From UBA6059 sp040222235 (GTDB lineage: Bacteria > Bacteroidota > Bacteroidia > Cytophagales > Cyclobacteriaceae): a stretch of DNA of 64,000 bases. Below are positions 44,032 through 53,157 of this stretch, piece after piece (position 1 is the stretch's first letter; each line of letters starts with the position of its first letter). The notes under the pieces were generated by a model. It was not told the origin of the DNA. It saw only the letters and a program-made list of their open reading frames with translations, and made no database searches. Both the position numbers and the translations under genes were made by a program. The stretch is taken from contig JAVKDO010000134.1 in the NCBI GenBank assembly GCA_040222235.1, positions 108,189 through 172,188 of the forward strand, given 5' to 3'.

Positions 44032-44583
44032 TTATGCCAGCACGGCAATCATCTCTGGTTTAGCTACTTCCATCGTAAGGTCAGGATCCCCTCCAGACTT
44101 CCTTGGCCGCCCTTTAAAAACAGTATCAGGTTTGAAACCATTTTTGTACTTCTTCTTTCGGATTTTCCAGACTTTATAATTGTCTTTATTACCCATCTTG
44201 AATTGGAAGGCCATGTGCTCTGAAGGACTCACCCATTCTAGGTTGGTCGAGTCATTATTTTTAGGATTGTTGTCTAGGTGGATCAGCATGGTGAGCTTAT
44301 CCGGCATTACATTGATGCAGAACGCTCTGGCGACCTCTTTGTGAGGATATACCGTACAGCGCTTGCCTTCGTCGTTGATTAGGTCGAGAAAAAAGCATTT
44401 GCACGCTTTATTCCAGCGCTGCTTCATCACTTTACCTTTGATTTTCATGAAGTTTTGACTTCCCTTGTGCCAAGTCTTGCGGTCTTTGCTTCTGATTTCT
44501 CCGCCATTGGATACTTCGTAGTTCGAAAATCCTTCAATGGGCTTCCATACTTCCTCGATACGTTCTATTCTCTGCATTGACAT
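44032..44583 (-). CDS. NUMOD4 domain protein, HNH-endonuclease-like
   Basis: 183 residues. N-terminal NUMOD4 domain (EEVWKPIEGFSNYEVSNGGEIRS, about residues 10-32), a DNA-binding module of homing and phage-type endonucleases. The middle has LIHLDNNPKNNDSTNLEWVS, similar to the HNH_3 core but with the first His of the usual HH pair replaced by Ile, so nuclease activity is doubtful. A basic C-terminal tail follows (KVWKIRKKKYKNGFK). An orphan gene without phage neighbours, flanked by terminators; probably transferred in. Confidence 0.75.
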   Translation of the reverse strand: MSMQRIERIEEVWKPIEGFSNYEVSNGGEIRSKDRKTWHKGSQNFMKIKGKVMKQRWNKACKCFFLDLINDEGKRCTVYPHKEVARAFCINVMPDKLTMLIHLDNNPKNNDSTNLEWVSPSEHMAFQFKMGNKDNYKVWKIRKKKYKNGFKPDTVFKGRPRKSGGDPDLTMEVAKPEMIAVLA

Positions 44584-44767
44584 ATTTGCTAAGATTTTGG
44601 TTGATGGCTATTGCGTTATTTCATTGTTAACACATCTCAAAAGTAGAAATTAAGCCTATTCGTTTTTGGGAATTTCGATCAATGCCGCTATTCGTAATAT
44701 GTACTGGATTAATCGCACGACTAATCTCAAATACTGTTATTTTGGTGATCGAATAAGGACAAACGAT

Positions 44768-46777
44768 ATGGAGAAGGTCATCGCCGTGTATTTATTGCTG
44801 ATAACGCTGTACGCGTGCGAAACCAAGCCCGCCTATATGGACTACAATGACTATCCTGCCCCTCTGGAGGCCGATCTTGGGATGAGGTACAGCGCCTCTC
44901 GCACTACCGTAAATGTATGGGCGCCTACTGCCGACCAACTGAAGTTGAGGATATATGAGCAGGGACTAGGGGGACAAGCCATCGAGGAGTATGAAATGGA
45001 GCAAAGTGAGGATGGGCGCTGGTCATCAACCCTCTCGGGAGACTACCACGGTCGTTATTATACGATACAGGCGAGTATAGAGGGTAAGTGGTTGGCGGAG
45101 GTCGCTGAGCCCTATGCGCGTGCCGTCGGCGCTAATGGTCATCGTGCGATGATTGTTGACTTGGATAAGACCGACCCTATCGGCTGGTATGAGGATCGCC
45201 GACCCCCACTAGCTACCGCAAATGACATTATCATATATGAACTACATGTCCGGGATATTTCTATAGACGAGCAGTCGGGTATCACGCATAAGGGTAAGTT
45301 TCTCGGCCTATCGGAATCTGGCACCACAGGCCCTGCCGGTGTAATGACTGGTCTGGATCACATTGCTGATCTAGGAGTTACTCATGTACATATCCTACCA
45401 GCATTCGACTTCAGATCGTTGGATGAAACCAAGTTGGATGATGGCAAGTACAACTGGGGCTATGATCCTCAGAACTATAATGTGCCGGAGGGATCCTGCT
45501 CTACAGATCCTACGGATGGTGCAGTGCGTATCCGTGAATTCAAGACCATGGTGAAGGCCTTGCATGACAAAGGCATTCGAGTGATCTTGGATGTGGTATA
45601 CAACCATACTGGAGCTACAGAAGACTCCAACTTCAACCAGCTAGTCCCTGGCTACTACTATCGTCAAAATGAGGAAGGCGGTTGGTCAGATGCAGCCGCT
45701 TGTGGTAACGAGACAGCTTCTGAGCGAGCGATGATGCGCAAATTCATCACTGAGTCAGTGGCCTATTGGGCAGAGGAGTATCATATGGATGGATTCAGGT
45801 TTGACCTGATGGGCATCCATGATATCGAAACCATGAATGCCGTATCCGAAAGACTAAAAGAAATTGATCCGAGTATTTTCGTCTATGGTGAAGGCTGGAC
45901 GGCCGGGAGTTCACCACTGCCTGATAGCCTCCGTGCACTTAAGGCCAATACTGCTGAGCTCGATAATATCGCGGTATTTAGCGATGAGCTCCGAGATGCC
46001 CTCAAAGGACATTGGTATGAGGAGAAAGATCGAGGCTTTGTTTCTGGTAAGTCTGGGCGCGATGAAAGTATTAAATTTGGTATAGTGGCAGCTACAGAGC
46101 ACCCCGAGATAGATTACGATAGTGTGAACTACTCCAAATCCGCTTGGTCACCCGAACCAACACAAACAATCAACTACGTCTCTTGTCATGACAATCATAC
46201 ACTGTGGGATAAGCTGGTACTGACCAACCCAGATGCGGATGAGGAAGAACTGATCAGGATGCATAAGCTGGCAGAGACAATAGTTCTCACTTCGCAGGGA
46301 GTAAGCTTCCTGCATGCAGGTGCTGACTTTCTTCGCACAAAGCAAGGTGTAGAAAATAGCTACGAGTCGCCCGACTCCATCAACCTGATCGATTGGTCGC
46401 GCAAAGCGAAATATCAGGAAGTGCATCAATACTACAAGCAGCTAATTCAACTTAGAAAGAACCATCCCGCTTTTAGAATGTCAACGAGCGAAATGATCCG
46501 TGAGCATTTGTCATTTCTTGAATTCGAACAAGATAATTTGGTAGGATTCACTATCTCCGGCAATGCCAATGGAGATGATTGGTCAGAGATTGTAGTAGCC
46601 CACAATGGCAACAAAGAAGCCAAGTCTATCGAGCTACCTTCTGGAGATTGGTTAGTTGTACTGGAAGATCATAGCATTGATGAAGCCGGCCTAAGAACTC
46701 ATGGTCAAGCTTCCCTTAAAGTAGCCGGAATCTCGAGCACTATTGTGGTAAGAAAAAAACAAATACTCCCAAACTGA
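44768..46777 (+). CDS. pulA: type I pullulanase, lipoprotein
   Basis: 669 residues from ATG 44768, chosen because it gives a lipobox (EKVIAVYLLLITLYAC); an in-frame ATG 102 bases earlier would bury it. N-terminal CBM48-type beta domain (about 35-125), then a GH13 catalytic barrel with the pullulanase signature YNWGYDP (about 228). Catalytic residues appear as Asp in GFRFDLMG (about 346), Glu in VYGEGW (about 375) and Asp in SCHDNH (about 474). It cuts alpha-1,6 links of pullulan, starch or glycogen. The lipid anchor suggests a periplasmic or surface position. No SusC/SusD genes are near. Confidence 0.93.
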   Translation: MEKVIAVYLLLITLYACETKPAYMDYNDYPAPLEADLGMRYSASRTTVNVWAPTADQLKLRIYEQGLGGQAIEEYEMEQSEDGRWSSTLSGDYHGRYYTIQASIEGKWLAEVAEPYARAVGANGHRAMIVDLDKTDPIGWYEDRRPPLATANDIIIYELHVRDISIDEQSGITHKGKFLGLSESGTTGPAGVMTGLDHIADLGVTHVHILPAFDFRSLDETKLDDGKYNWGYDPQNYNVPEGSCSTDPTDGAVRIREFKTMVKALHDKGIRVILDVVYNHTGATEDSNFNQLVPGYYYRQNEEGGWSDAAACGNETASERAMMRKFITESVAYWAEEYHMDGFRFDLMGIHDIETMNAVSERLKEIDPSIFVYGEGWTAGSSPLPDSLRALKANTAELDNIAVFSDELRDALKGHWYEEKDRGFVSGKSGRDESIKFGIVAATEHPEIDYDSVNYSKSAWSPEPTQTINYVSCHDNHTLWDKLVLTNPDADEEELIRMHKLAETIVLTSQGVSFLHAGADFLRTKQGVENSYESPDSINLIDWSRKAKYQEVHQYYKQLIQLRKNHPAFRMSTSEMIREHLSFLEFEQDNLVGFTISGNANGDDWSEIVVAHNGNKEAKSIELPSGDWLVVLEDHSIDEAGLRTHGQASLKVAGISSTIVVRKKQILPN

Positions 46778-46786
46778 ACTCCTCCT

Positions 46787-47830
46787 ATGTTTTTTGATTT
46801 TTCCAATGCTCGTTTGTCTTCAGTTGCCATTCATAAGATTGGAAATAAGGCGAATGAAGAGCCCTTGATACTTTCCAAGTCACTACTTGACCTTCAAGAT
46901 GAAGACTTGAGGAAGCTGCTCAAAACCTATTTCACGGGGGCATTCAAGGAAGCCATGCAGTATCAGTTTACCCATCCGGCGGAGCTCGACTTAAACGAAA
47001 TGTATCAGGTGACTGGTGCGATCTTAGAAGGCGAAACTGGTTTTTTTGCGGGTTCTCTGAGTATTGGGCAAATCCTGTATGACCGTACTAACCATACTAA
47101 CATTAAATCTGGTGAGCTGTACGTCGTGCACTTTGAAGAATGTGTACTAGATGAAGAAGTGATAGATGCGATTGGCATCTTCAAGTCTGAGAATAAGGAG
47201 ACCTTTCTGAAAGTTTATCCCGGAGAAACAGGGTTTGGGTTGGAAGCAGAAGAGGGTGTAAACATCAACAAGTTGGATAAAGGAGCGATCATCTTTAATA
47301 CTAATCAAGAAGATGGGTACATCGTTTCGATCGTGGATAGAACCAACAAAAATCAGGAAGCCAAGTATTGGAAGGATGATTTCTTAAAGGTCAAACCTAT
47401 GGAGGATGAGTATTACACAACCAACCAGTACCTCGATATGGTTAAGAATTTTGCGATAGAGGGGCACCCTGCAGATGATAAGTCTGAGAAGGTGGACTTG
47501 CTGAACCGGACGGTGGGATACTTCAAGGAAAAGGAGACCTTCGATGAAGAGGAGTTCCAGGAGATTGTGCTTCAAGCACCAGAGACGCGTGAGGCTTTTG
47601 ACAACTACAAGAGTCACTATGCCAGCACCCATGAGATGGATGGCTTCCAGGATGAATTTGAGATATCCTCACCTGCGGTGAAGCAGGCCAAGCGAGGCAT
47701 ACGTTCAGTCATCAAGCTAGACAAGAATTTCCACCTCTATGTCCATGGCAAGCGTGATCTAATCGAGCGTGGCTATGACCCTGACAAAGGGCTTAACTAC
47801 TACAAGGTCTTTTTTGAGCATGAGCAGTAG
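46787..47830 (+). CDS. nucleoid-associated protein (NdpA/YejK family)
   Basis: 347 residues. N-terminal LSSVAIHKIGNKANEEPLILS and LLKTYFTGAFKEAMQYQF match the NdpA/YejK nucleoid-associated family; the C-terminal part has KQAKRGIRSVIKLDKNFHLYVHG. Such proteins associate with the chromosome, but their precise job is not established. Starts 9 bases after pulA, so may share its transcript. A hairpin terminator made of two CCGRTAGG octamers follows. Confidence 0.85.
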   Translation: MFFDFSNARLSSVAIHKIGNKANEEPLILSKSLLDLQDEDLRKLLKTYFTGAFKEAMQYQFTHPAELDLNEMYQVTGAILEGETGFFAGSLSIGQILYDRTNHTNIKSGELYVVHFEECVLDEEVIDAIGIFKSENKETFLKVYPGETGFGLEAEEGVNINKLDKGAIIFNTNQEDGYIVSIVDRTNKNQEAKYWKDDFLKVKPMEDEYYTTNQYLDMVKNFAIEGHPADDKSEKVDLLNRTVGYFKEKETFDEEEFQEIVLQAPETREAFDNYKSHYASTHEMDGFQDEFEISSPAVKQAKRGIRSVIKLDKNFHLYVHGKRDLIERGYDPDKGLNYYKVFFEHEQ

Positions 47831-47831
47831 G

Positions 47832-47863
47832 GTTTTCCGATAGGGGCCTACCACCTACCGGAA
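47832..47863. terminator. hairpin terminator built from inverted CCGRTAGG octamers
   Basis: GTTTTCCGATAGG pairs with CCTACCGGAAAAC over 13 positions with one A-C mismatch, between the convergent nucleoid-associated and permease genes. The left arm contains CCGATAGG (47837-47844), the right arm CCTACCGG (47854-47861). Confidence 0.7.
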
Positions 47864-47876
47864 AACTTTATATCAA

Positions 47877-50303
47877 TCACTCAAACTTCAATGTCTCCGC
47901 CGGATTGATACGCGCGGTTTTGAAGGAGACGTAGCTAATCGTTACAGCTGTGAGTACCATGGTGACAAGCAGCCCAAGTGCAAATAACCACCAGCTCAGG
48001 TCAATACGGTAGACATAGTTTTCCAGCCAAACCCCCATAGCCATATAGGCAACTGGCGCTGCTATAATAAATGCGATACTAACCAATATGAAAAACCTAC
48101 CGGAGAATATGCTGACGATCTGTAGGTAGCTTGCACCTAGTACTTTTCTTACACCGATCTCCTTTGTTTTTTGAATGGCGAGGAACGACACCAACCCATA
48201 CAGTCCTAGGCAGCCGATAATGATCGCTACAATACAGAACGCGCGAATGCTCTTGAACATGATATCCTCAACGATATACCCGGCAAGCATGTAATCGTCA
48301 AGAGCTTGATACTTAAAAGTTCGGCTTGGAAATACCTCTCTCCACAACAATTCAAGTTTTGGAAGGAGTTGAGCCATGTTACCCGCAGCAACTTTGATTT
48401 CGGCACCACTGACTTGTGACTTGCGGGAGAAGAGAATGGAAGGACCAATCTCCTCTGACAAGCCAGTCACGTGAAAGTCCTTTAGGACCCCTATGATTGG
48501 GCCATTGACGCCATAGCAGTTAATTCTTTTTCCAACAGCATCAGCAGGAGTGTCAACCTCTAACTGCTTGGTGAGCGATTCGTTGACGATAAATACTGTG
48601 ATAGAGTCACGATACTCATCAGGTCTGAAGTTGCGACCTGCGACAAGCTCCAGATCAAACGTAGGAATGAATCGGTGGTCGACAAACTTGTTTTCCGTTT
48701 TGATATCGCCCTTTTCCTCATGTCCGATCTCTTTGAAGGAAGTGCCATAGTTGTTCATCAATGTTAATGGAGGCCCTGACGCTAGAGAAAAGCTTGACAC
48801 TTCAGGCATTGTACTCAGCTCATTGGCAAGACGATCGATTTGTTCGCTATCTGGCATGTAAGTGGTCACGTGTAGAATGCCTTCCTTATTGAAGCCTAGA
48901 TCCTTTTCAAGGAAATAGCTCATTTGCCCTGAAATGATTATGGTTACTATGATCAGTATTTGCGAGATCACAAATTGTACTAAGACGAGTATTTGTCTAA
49001 GGCTAAGAGCACCACCTGTATTTCTCATGGTGAACCTCGCTCGCAGCGCCTCGACAGGGCGAAATGCTGACAGCTTCAATGCGGGGTAGAGCCCAGCGAC
49101 CAAAGTAATAAATACCACGAGGAGGCTTCCAGCTACGAACACAGACCAGTCAAGCTGCATATTGGCATTAACGATAGAGAGTAGGTCATTCCAGCCATCG
49201 AGCACAAGCTCAGTCATCCATAGCGCAAGTGTGAAGGCAATTGACGTAAGAATGGCGGTCTCCAGCAAGAGTTGAGTCACAATGCTGGCGCGACTACCTC
49301 CCAAGACCTTTTTAATGCCTACCTCTTTAGCACGATTGATGGATTGAGCGGTTTGTAGATTGATAAAATTGATACATGCAGACAGCAGAATGAATATGCC
49401 TACCGCAATAAAGCCTATTTCCATAGGAGCGGAGGTGGTGTAGTTACCAGCAAACTGACCCCAGTCTGAGGTGTTGTGTAGCTTTTTTAGATTGAGTAGG
49501 CTATAGCTCACCGTCTCGGCATCTTCAGCAGAGCGATATTTTTCCACCAATGTAGGAAAGCGTGCATCGATACTTTCAGGAGTTTGCCCTTCTGCCAACA
49601 CTGCGAAGGTCATTCCTATGGCGAGATTCGACCAGTTGTTGCGATCCCAAGGTGTACGACGATAATAGATTTCATCTGATGCGAGTATCTGAAACGGGAA
49701 GTTGGAATTACTCGGTGGAGAGTCGATCACGCCAGTGATGAATACTCGGAATTCCTCGTAGAGTTCCACTTCCTTACCTATGAGATCGAGCTCCCGGCCC
49801 ACATAGTCAGGATAGTATTTCTCAACTAGTTCTGACGAGAGTACTATTCCGTTCTGATCATCCAACGCTTTCTGAGGGTGTCCGGCTATGAAGTCGTACT
49901 CCATGTACTTTAGAAAGAGACTGTCTACGAAAAATATGTTTCGCTCTTCTTCGAATGTTCTCTCCTCCGGAGTTCCAGGATGAATACTCACAAGGCCACT
50001 AGTGGGGCCAAAAGTTTGAATGACAGCCTCCAGATCTGGGAACTCGTTGCGCATAGCAGTGCCGAGCATAGACTCAGTGTAGCCAACTCTTATTGTGCGA
50101 TTAGGATGCTCCTGAGTAATGTTGACACGATAAATTTGATCAACTAGCGGCTGATGGGTATCGAAAGTATGCTCATACTTCAGATAGATATATAAGAATA
50201 GGCAACTGGTCAAACCTAGCGTCAATCCGAGGACATTGATCACCGAGTTGATTCTGTTTTTCCAGAGGTTTCTAAGTATGGATTTGAAGAAAGTCGATCT
50301 CAT
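47877..50303 (-). CDS. FtsX-type ABC permease (paralogue 1)
   Basis: 808 residues from ATG 50303 (MRSTFFKSILRN); an in-frame TTG at 50333 lies inside the -24 element and was rejected. First helix about 10-32, MacB-like periplasmic domain, three helices ending RAKEVGIKKVLGGSRASIV, a second such half with QKTKEIGVRKVLGASYLQIV and three C-terminal helices. Both RAKE/KTKE..GxRKVLG loops are the ATPase-contact motifs. Nearly identical in plan to the gene at 50577. No ATPase is adjacent; it must be encoded elsewhere. Probably exports a peptide, lipid or lipoprotein, or senses envelope stress. Confidence 0.92.
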   Translation of the reverse strand: MRSTFFKSILRNLWKNRINSVINVLGLTLGLTSCLFLYIYLKYEHTFDTHQPLVDQIYRVNITQEHPNRTIRVGYTESMLGTAMRNEFPDLEAVIQTFGPTSGLVSIHPGTPEERTFEEERNIFFVDSLFLKYMEYDFIAGHPQKALDDQNGIVLSSELVEKYYPDYVGRELDLIGKEVELYEEFRVFITGVIDSPPSNSNFPFQILASDEIYYRRTPWDRNNWSNLAIGMTFAVLAEGQTPESIDARFPTLVEKYRSAEDAETVSYSLLNLKKLHNTSDWGQFAGNYTTSAPMEIGFIAVGIFILLSACINFINLQTAQSINRAKEVGIKKVLGGSRASIVTQLLLETAILTSIAFTLALWMTELVLDGWNDLLSIVNANMQLDWSVFVAGSLLVVFITLVAGLYPALKLSAFRPVEALRARFTMRNTGGALSLRQILVLVQFVISQILIIVTIIISGQMSYFLEKDLGFNKEGILHVTTYMPDSEQIDRLANELSTMPEVSSFSLASGPPLTLMNNYGTSFKEIGHEEKGDIKTENKFVDHRFIPTFDLELVAGRNFRPDEYRDSITVFIVNESLTKQLEVDTPADAVGKRINCYGVNGPIIGVLKDFHVTGLSEEIGPSILFSRKSQVSGAEIKVAAGNMAQLLPKLELLWREVFPSRTFKYQALDDYMLAGYIVEDIMFKSIRAFCIVAIIIGCLGLYGLVSFLAIQKTKEIGVRKVLGASYLQIVSIFSGRFFILVSIAFIIAAPVAYMAMGVWLENYVYRIDLSWWLFALGLLVTMVLTAVTISYVSFKTARINPAETLKFE

Positions 50304-50326
50304 AGTTGAAGTGTTTGTTGCCTGTA

Positions 50327-50344
50327 TGTCCAAAAAGCTGCCAA
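50327..50344 (-). promoter_or_regulatory. sigma-54-like promoter of permease paralogue 1
   Basis: The minus strand reads TTGGCAGCTTTTTGGACA. TTGGCA matches the -24 half of the consensus TGGCACG-N4-TTGCW; the -12 half keeps the key G but has A for C. The same element, with one base changed, lies at the same place before paralogue 2. Confidence 0.55.
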
Positions 50345-50416
50345 TTATATTAAGTGCCAGTAAGTCAGATAATTAGATAAAATGATCGTAAATCTGGTGA
50401 GAAATATGATCGAATT

Positions 50417-50444
50417 GGAACGTCCGACTGTTCCACCCTGGAAC
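50417..50444. promoter_or_regulatory. upstream activator array of permease paralogue 1
   Basis: GGAAC-N8-GTTCC-N5-GGAAC (50417-50421, 50430-50434, 50440-50444), 73 bases from the -24 element. The spacing is identical to the array near paralogue 2. Confidence 0.6.
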
Positions 50445-50529
50445 ATCAAATCTGCGAGCTTTATTAATGCTAATATAGGTTCAGAATAAGATTCTTGAAT
50501 TCAAGCTCTCCTTTTTTGGGATGATGCCT

Positions 50530-50562
50530 GAGCTTTTTCCGATAGGGCCCTACCGGAAAAGC
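50530..50562. terminator. hairpin terminator of permease paralogue 2
   Basis: GCTTTTTCCGATAGGG pairs with CCCTACCGGAAAAGC (one bulged T, one A-C mismatch). It again consists of an inverted pair of CCGRTAGG octamers (50539-50546 and 50549-50556) and lies 15 bases after the stop codon of the gene ending at 50577. Confidence 0.7.
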
Positions 50563-50576
50563 CAGGCCACACTTGA

Positions 50577-52994
50577 TCATTCAAATTTCAAAGTTTCAGC
50601 CGGGTTGATTCGAGCAGTTTTCAGCGCTACATAGCTAATGGTAATTGCAGTCAGCACCACTGTGATGGTCAAGCCGAGCGCAAACAGCCACCAGCTGAGG
50701 TCGATTCGATAGACGTAGTTTTCCAACCAGGCGCCCATGGCCAAGTAGGCTAGTGGAGCAGCAATTGCAAAGGCGATACCTACCAGAATAAAGAACCTGC
50801 CTGAAAATATGCTGATGATCTGCATGTAGCTCGCACCAAGTACTTTTCTTACTCCTATCTCTTTTGTTTTTTGAATAGCCAGGAATGACACCAGTCCGTA
50901 GAGTCCGAGACAGCCTATGATGATAGCTACTACACAAAATGCTCTTATGCTTTTGAACATGATGTCCTCGACGATATAGCCAATAAGAAGATGCTCTTCT
51001 AGCGCTTGATATTTAAATGCGCGACTTGGCCATACCTCTCGCCAAAGCTCTTCAAGTTTTGGGAGTAGCTGAGATAAGTTCCCAGCAGATACCTTGATGT
51101 CTGCAGCGTTGACATTCTCCTTACGAGAGAAGAGCACGGAGGGGCCAATAGCCTGCGATAGCGCGTCTATATGGAAGTCTTTGAGCACACCAACTATTGG
51201 CCCTACCACGCCATAGCAGTCTATTCGCTTACCAATAGCTTCTTGTGGGCTCTCAACATCCAACTGTTTTACAAAAGTCTCATTGACGATGAATACAGTG
51301 ATCGAATCACGATATTCATCAGGTCTGAAATTACGACCTGCGACCAATTCAAGTCCGAAATTGGGTATGTATCTATGATCGACAAACTTATTTTCTGTCT
51401 TCATATCACCCTTGTCTTCACGACCTACTTCCCTGAAAGAAGTGCCATAGTTGCCGAAATCAAGTGGAGGACCTGAGGCAAGGGAGAAACTCGAAACCTG
51501 AGGCATACTGCTCAAGCCCTCTGCTAATCTGTCGATTTGACGTGAGTCAGGATCGAAGGTGCTTACATGCAATATGCCTTCTTTGTCAAAGCCCAGATCC
51601 TTGTCAAGGAAATAGTTCATTTGAAAAGAGATGACAATCGTGCTGATGATCAATAGCTGCGAGATCACAAATTGTGCAACAACCAATACTTGTCTTAGAC
51701 TCAGACCACCATTATTCTTCATGCCAAATCGAACTCTCAATGCCTCTACTGGACGGAAGGACGACAGCTTGATGGCTGGATATAGTCCGGCGATAAGTGT
51801 GACCAATAGCACCAACAGGCTCCCTGAAATCAGTACTGACATATCAAGTTGCATATTAGCTTGAACTATACTGAGAAGACTATTCCAGCCATCGAGTATC
51901 AGCTCGGTAGCCCACAAGGCCAATAGAAGGGCTATGGTCGTTAGGATGGCGGTTTCAACTAAAAATTGGGCAATGATGCCGGCTCGACTACCACCTAATA
52001 TTTTCTTAATTCCAACTTCTTTAGCCCGATTGACGGATTGAGCTGTCTGTAAATTGATAAAGTTGATACAAGCCGAGAGAAGTATGAATATACCAACAGC
52101 TATGAAGCCAATCTCCATTTCCTTTGGAGCAGTATAATTGCCCGCGTAACCCCAGGTGCTGGTGGTATGAAGTTCCTTGAGGTTGAGGAGGCTGTAAGTC
52201 AAAATTTGAGCAGTTTTTTCAGACCGATATTTATTGACTAGGTCAGGAAAGCCAGATTCCACGGATTCTGGAGATTGATTAGGCTGGAGTACTACGAAGG
52301 TCATGCCAGCAGAGATATTGCCCCAGTTGTCTCTATCCCATTCTGTCATTTTGTAGTAGATCTCGCTACTGACAAGCATCTTGAAAGGGAAATTGGAGTT
52401 GCTGGGAGGAGTTTTGATCACACCTGTGATATAGACTCTAAACTGCTCATATAGCTCAATTTCCTTGCCTATCAGGTCTATCTCCCTGCCTACATAATCA
52501 GGGTAGTATTTCTCAACCAACTCTGACGATAATACTATACTGTTAAGATCATCTAAGGCCTGCTGTGGATGACCGGCAATAAAATCGTATTCGAAATATC
52601 TCAGGAAAAGACTGTCGGCAAAGAAAGTCTTTCTCTGCTCTTCAAATATTTTTTCCTGAGTAGTGCCAGGATTGATGCTAAGTAGCATGTTGGATGGGCC
52701 TATGGTCTGTAGCGTCGCTTCTATATCAGCGAACTCATTGCGAATGGCCTTGACCAACATGGACTCAGTATTGCCGTCTTGCATGAGACGGTTAGGATAT
52801 TTTTTGGTCACATTGACACGATAGATTTGGTCAGCTTTCGGCTGGTGAGTATCGAAAGTATGTTCGTATTTAAGGAATACAAATAGGAACAGGCAGCTCG
52901 TTAACCCTAGCGTCAATCCCAATACATTGATGACAGTGTTGACTCGGTTTTTCCAGAGGTTCCTAAGGATGGATTTGAAGAAGGTCGATCTCAT
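50577..52994 (-). CDS. FtsX-type ABC permease (paralogue 2)
   Basis: 805 residues from ATG 52994; a TTG at 53024 lies in the -24/-12 element. Same layout as the neighbouring gene: helix 1, periplasmic MacB-type domain, helices with RAKEVGIKKILGGSRAGII, second half with QKTKEIGVRKVLGASYMQII. Much of the sequence is the same (for example VAGRNFRPDEYRDSITVFIV in both), so the pair arose by tandem duplication. The periplasmic domains differ more. Both respond to the same DNA array and so probably to the same signal. Confidence 0.92.
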   Translation of the reverse strand: MRSTFFKSILRNLWKNRVNTVINVLGLTLGLTSCLFLFVFLKYEHTFDTHQPKADQIYRVNVTKKYPNRLMQDGNTESMLVKAIRNEFADIEATLQTIGPSNMLLSINPGTTQEKIFEEQRKTFFADSLFLRYFEYDFIAGHPQQALDDLNSIVLSSELVEKYYPDYVGREIDLIGKEIELYEQFRVYITGVIKTPPSNSNFPFKMLVSSEIYYKMTEWDRDNWGNISAGMTFVVLQPNQSPESVESGFPDLVNKYRSEKTAQILTYSLLNLKELHTTSTWGYAGNYTAPKEMEIGFIAVGIFILLSACINFINLQTAQSVNRAKEVGIKKILGGSRAGIIAQFLVETAILTTIALLLALWATELILDGWNSLLSIVQANMQLDMSVLISGSLLVLLVTLIAGLYPAIKLSSFRPVEALRVRFGMKNNGGLSLRQVLVVAQFVISQLLIISTIVISFQMNYFLDKDLGFDKEGILHVSTFDPDSRQIDRLAEGLSSMPQVSSFSLASGPPLDFGNYGTSFREVGREDKGDMKTENKFVDHRYIPNFGLELVAGRNFRPDEYRDSITVFIVNETFVKQLDVESPQEAIGKRIDCYGVVGPIVGVLKDFHIDALSQAIGPSVLFSRKENVNAADIKVSAGNLSQLLPKLEELWREVWPSRAFKYQALEEHLLIGYIVEDIMFKSIRAFCVVAIIIGCLGLYGLVSFLAIQKTKEIGVRKVLGASYMQIISIFSGRFFILVGIAFAIAAPLAYLAMGAWLENYVYRIDLSWWLFALGLTITVVLTAITISYVALKTARINPAETLKFE

Positions 52995-53017
52995 AATTGA
53001 AGCATTTGGCCCTAATA

Positions 53018-53035
53018 TGTCCAAAAGGCTGCCAA
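53018..53035 (-). promoter_or_regulatory. sigma-54-like promoter of permease paralogue 2
   Basis: The minus strand reads TTGGCAGCCTTTTGGACA, the same element as at 50327-50344 apart from one base. The start of transcription would fall 10-15 bases before ATG 52994. Confidence 0.55.
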
Positions 53036-53107
53036 TAAACTTAAATATAAGTAAACCAGTGAGTTAGAGTATATCTGATCGCATTTTCGGGTTAAAATGA
53101 TCGAAAT

Positions 53108-53135
53108 GGAACGCTCCACTGTTCCACCTTGGAAC
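53108..53135. promoter_or_regulatory. upstream activator array between permease paralogue 2 and the regulator gene
   Basis: GGAAC-N8-GTTCC-N5-GGAAC (53108-53112, 53121-53125, 53131-53135), 73 bases from the -24 element and only 23 bases from the start of the NtrC-type regulator gene. Conserved flank ATGATCGAAaTGGAACG. Likely the binding site of that regulator and perhaps also its autoregulatory site. Confidence 0.6.
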
Positions 53136-53157
53136 ACTCAAATTTGTATATTGCCTG

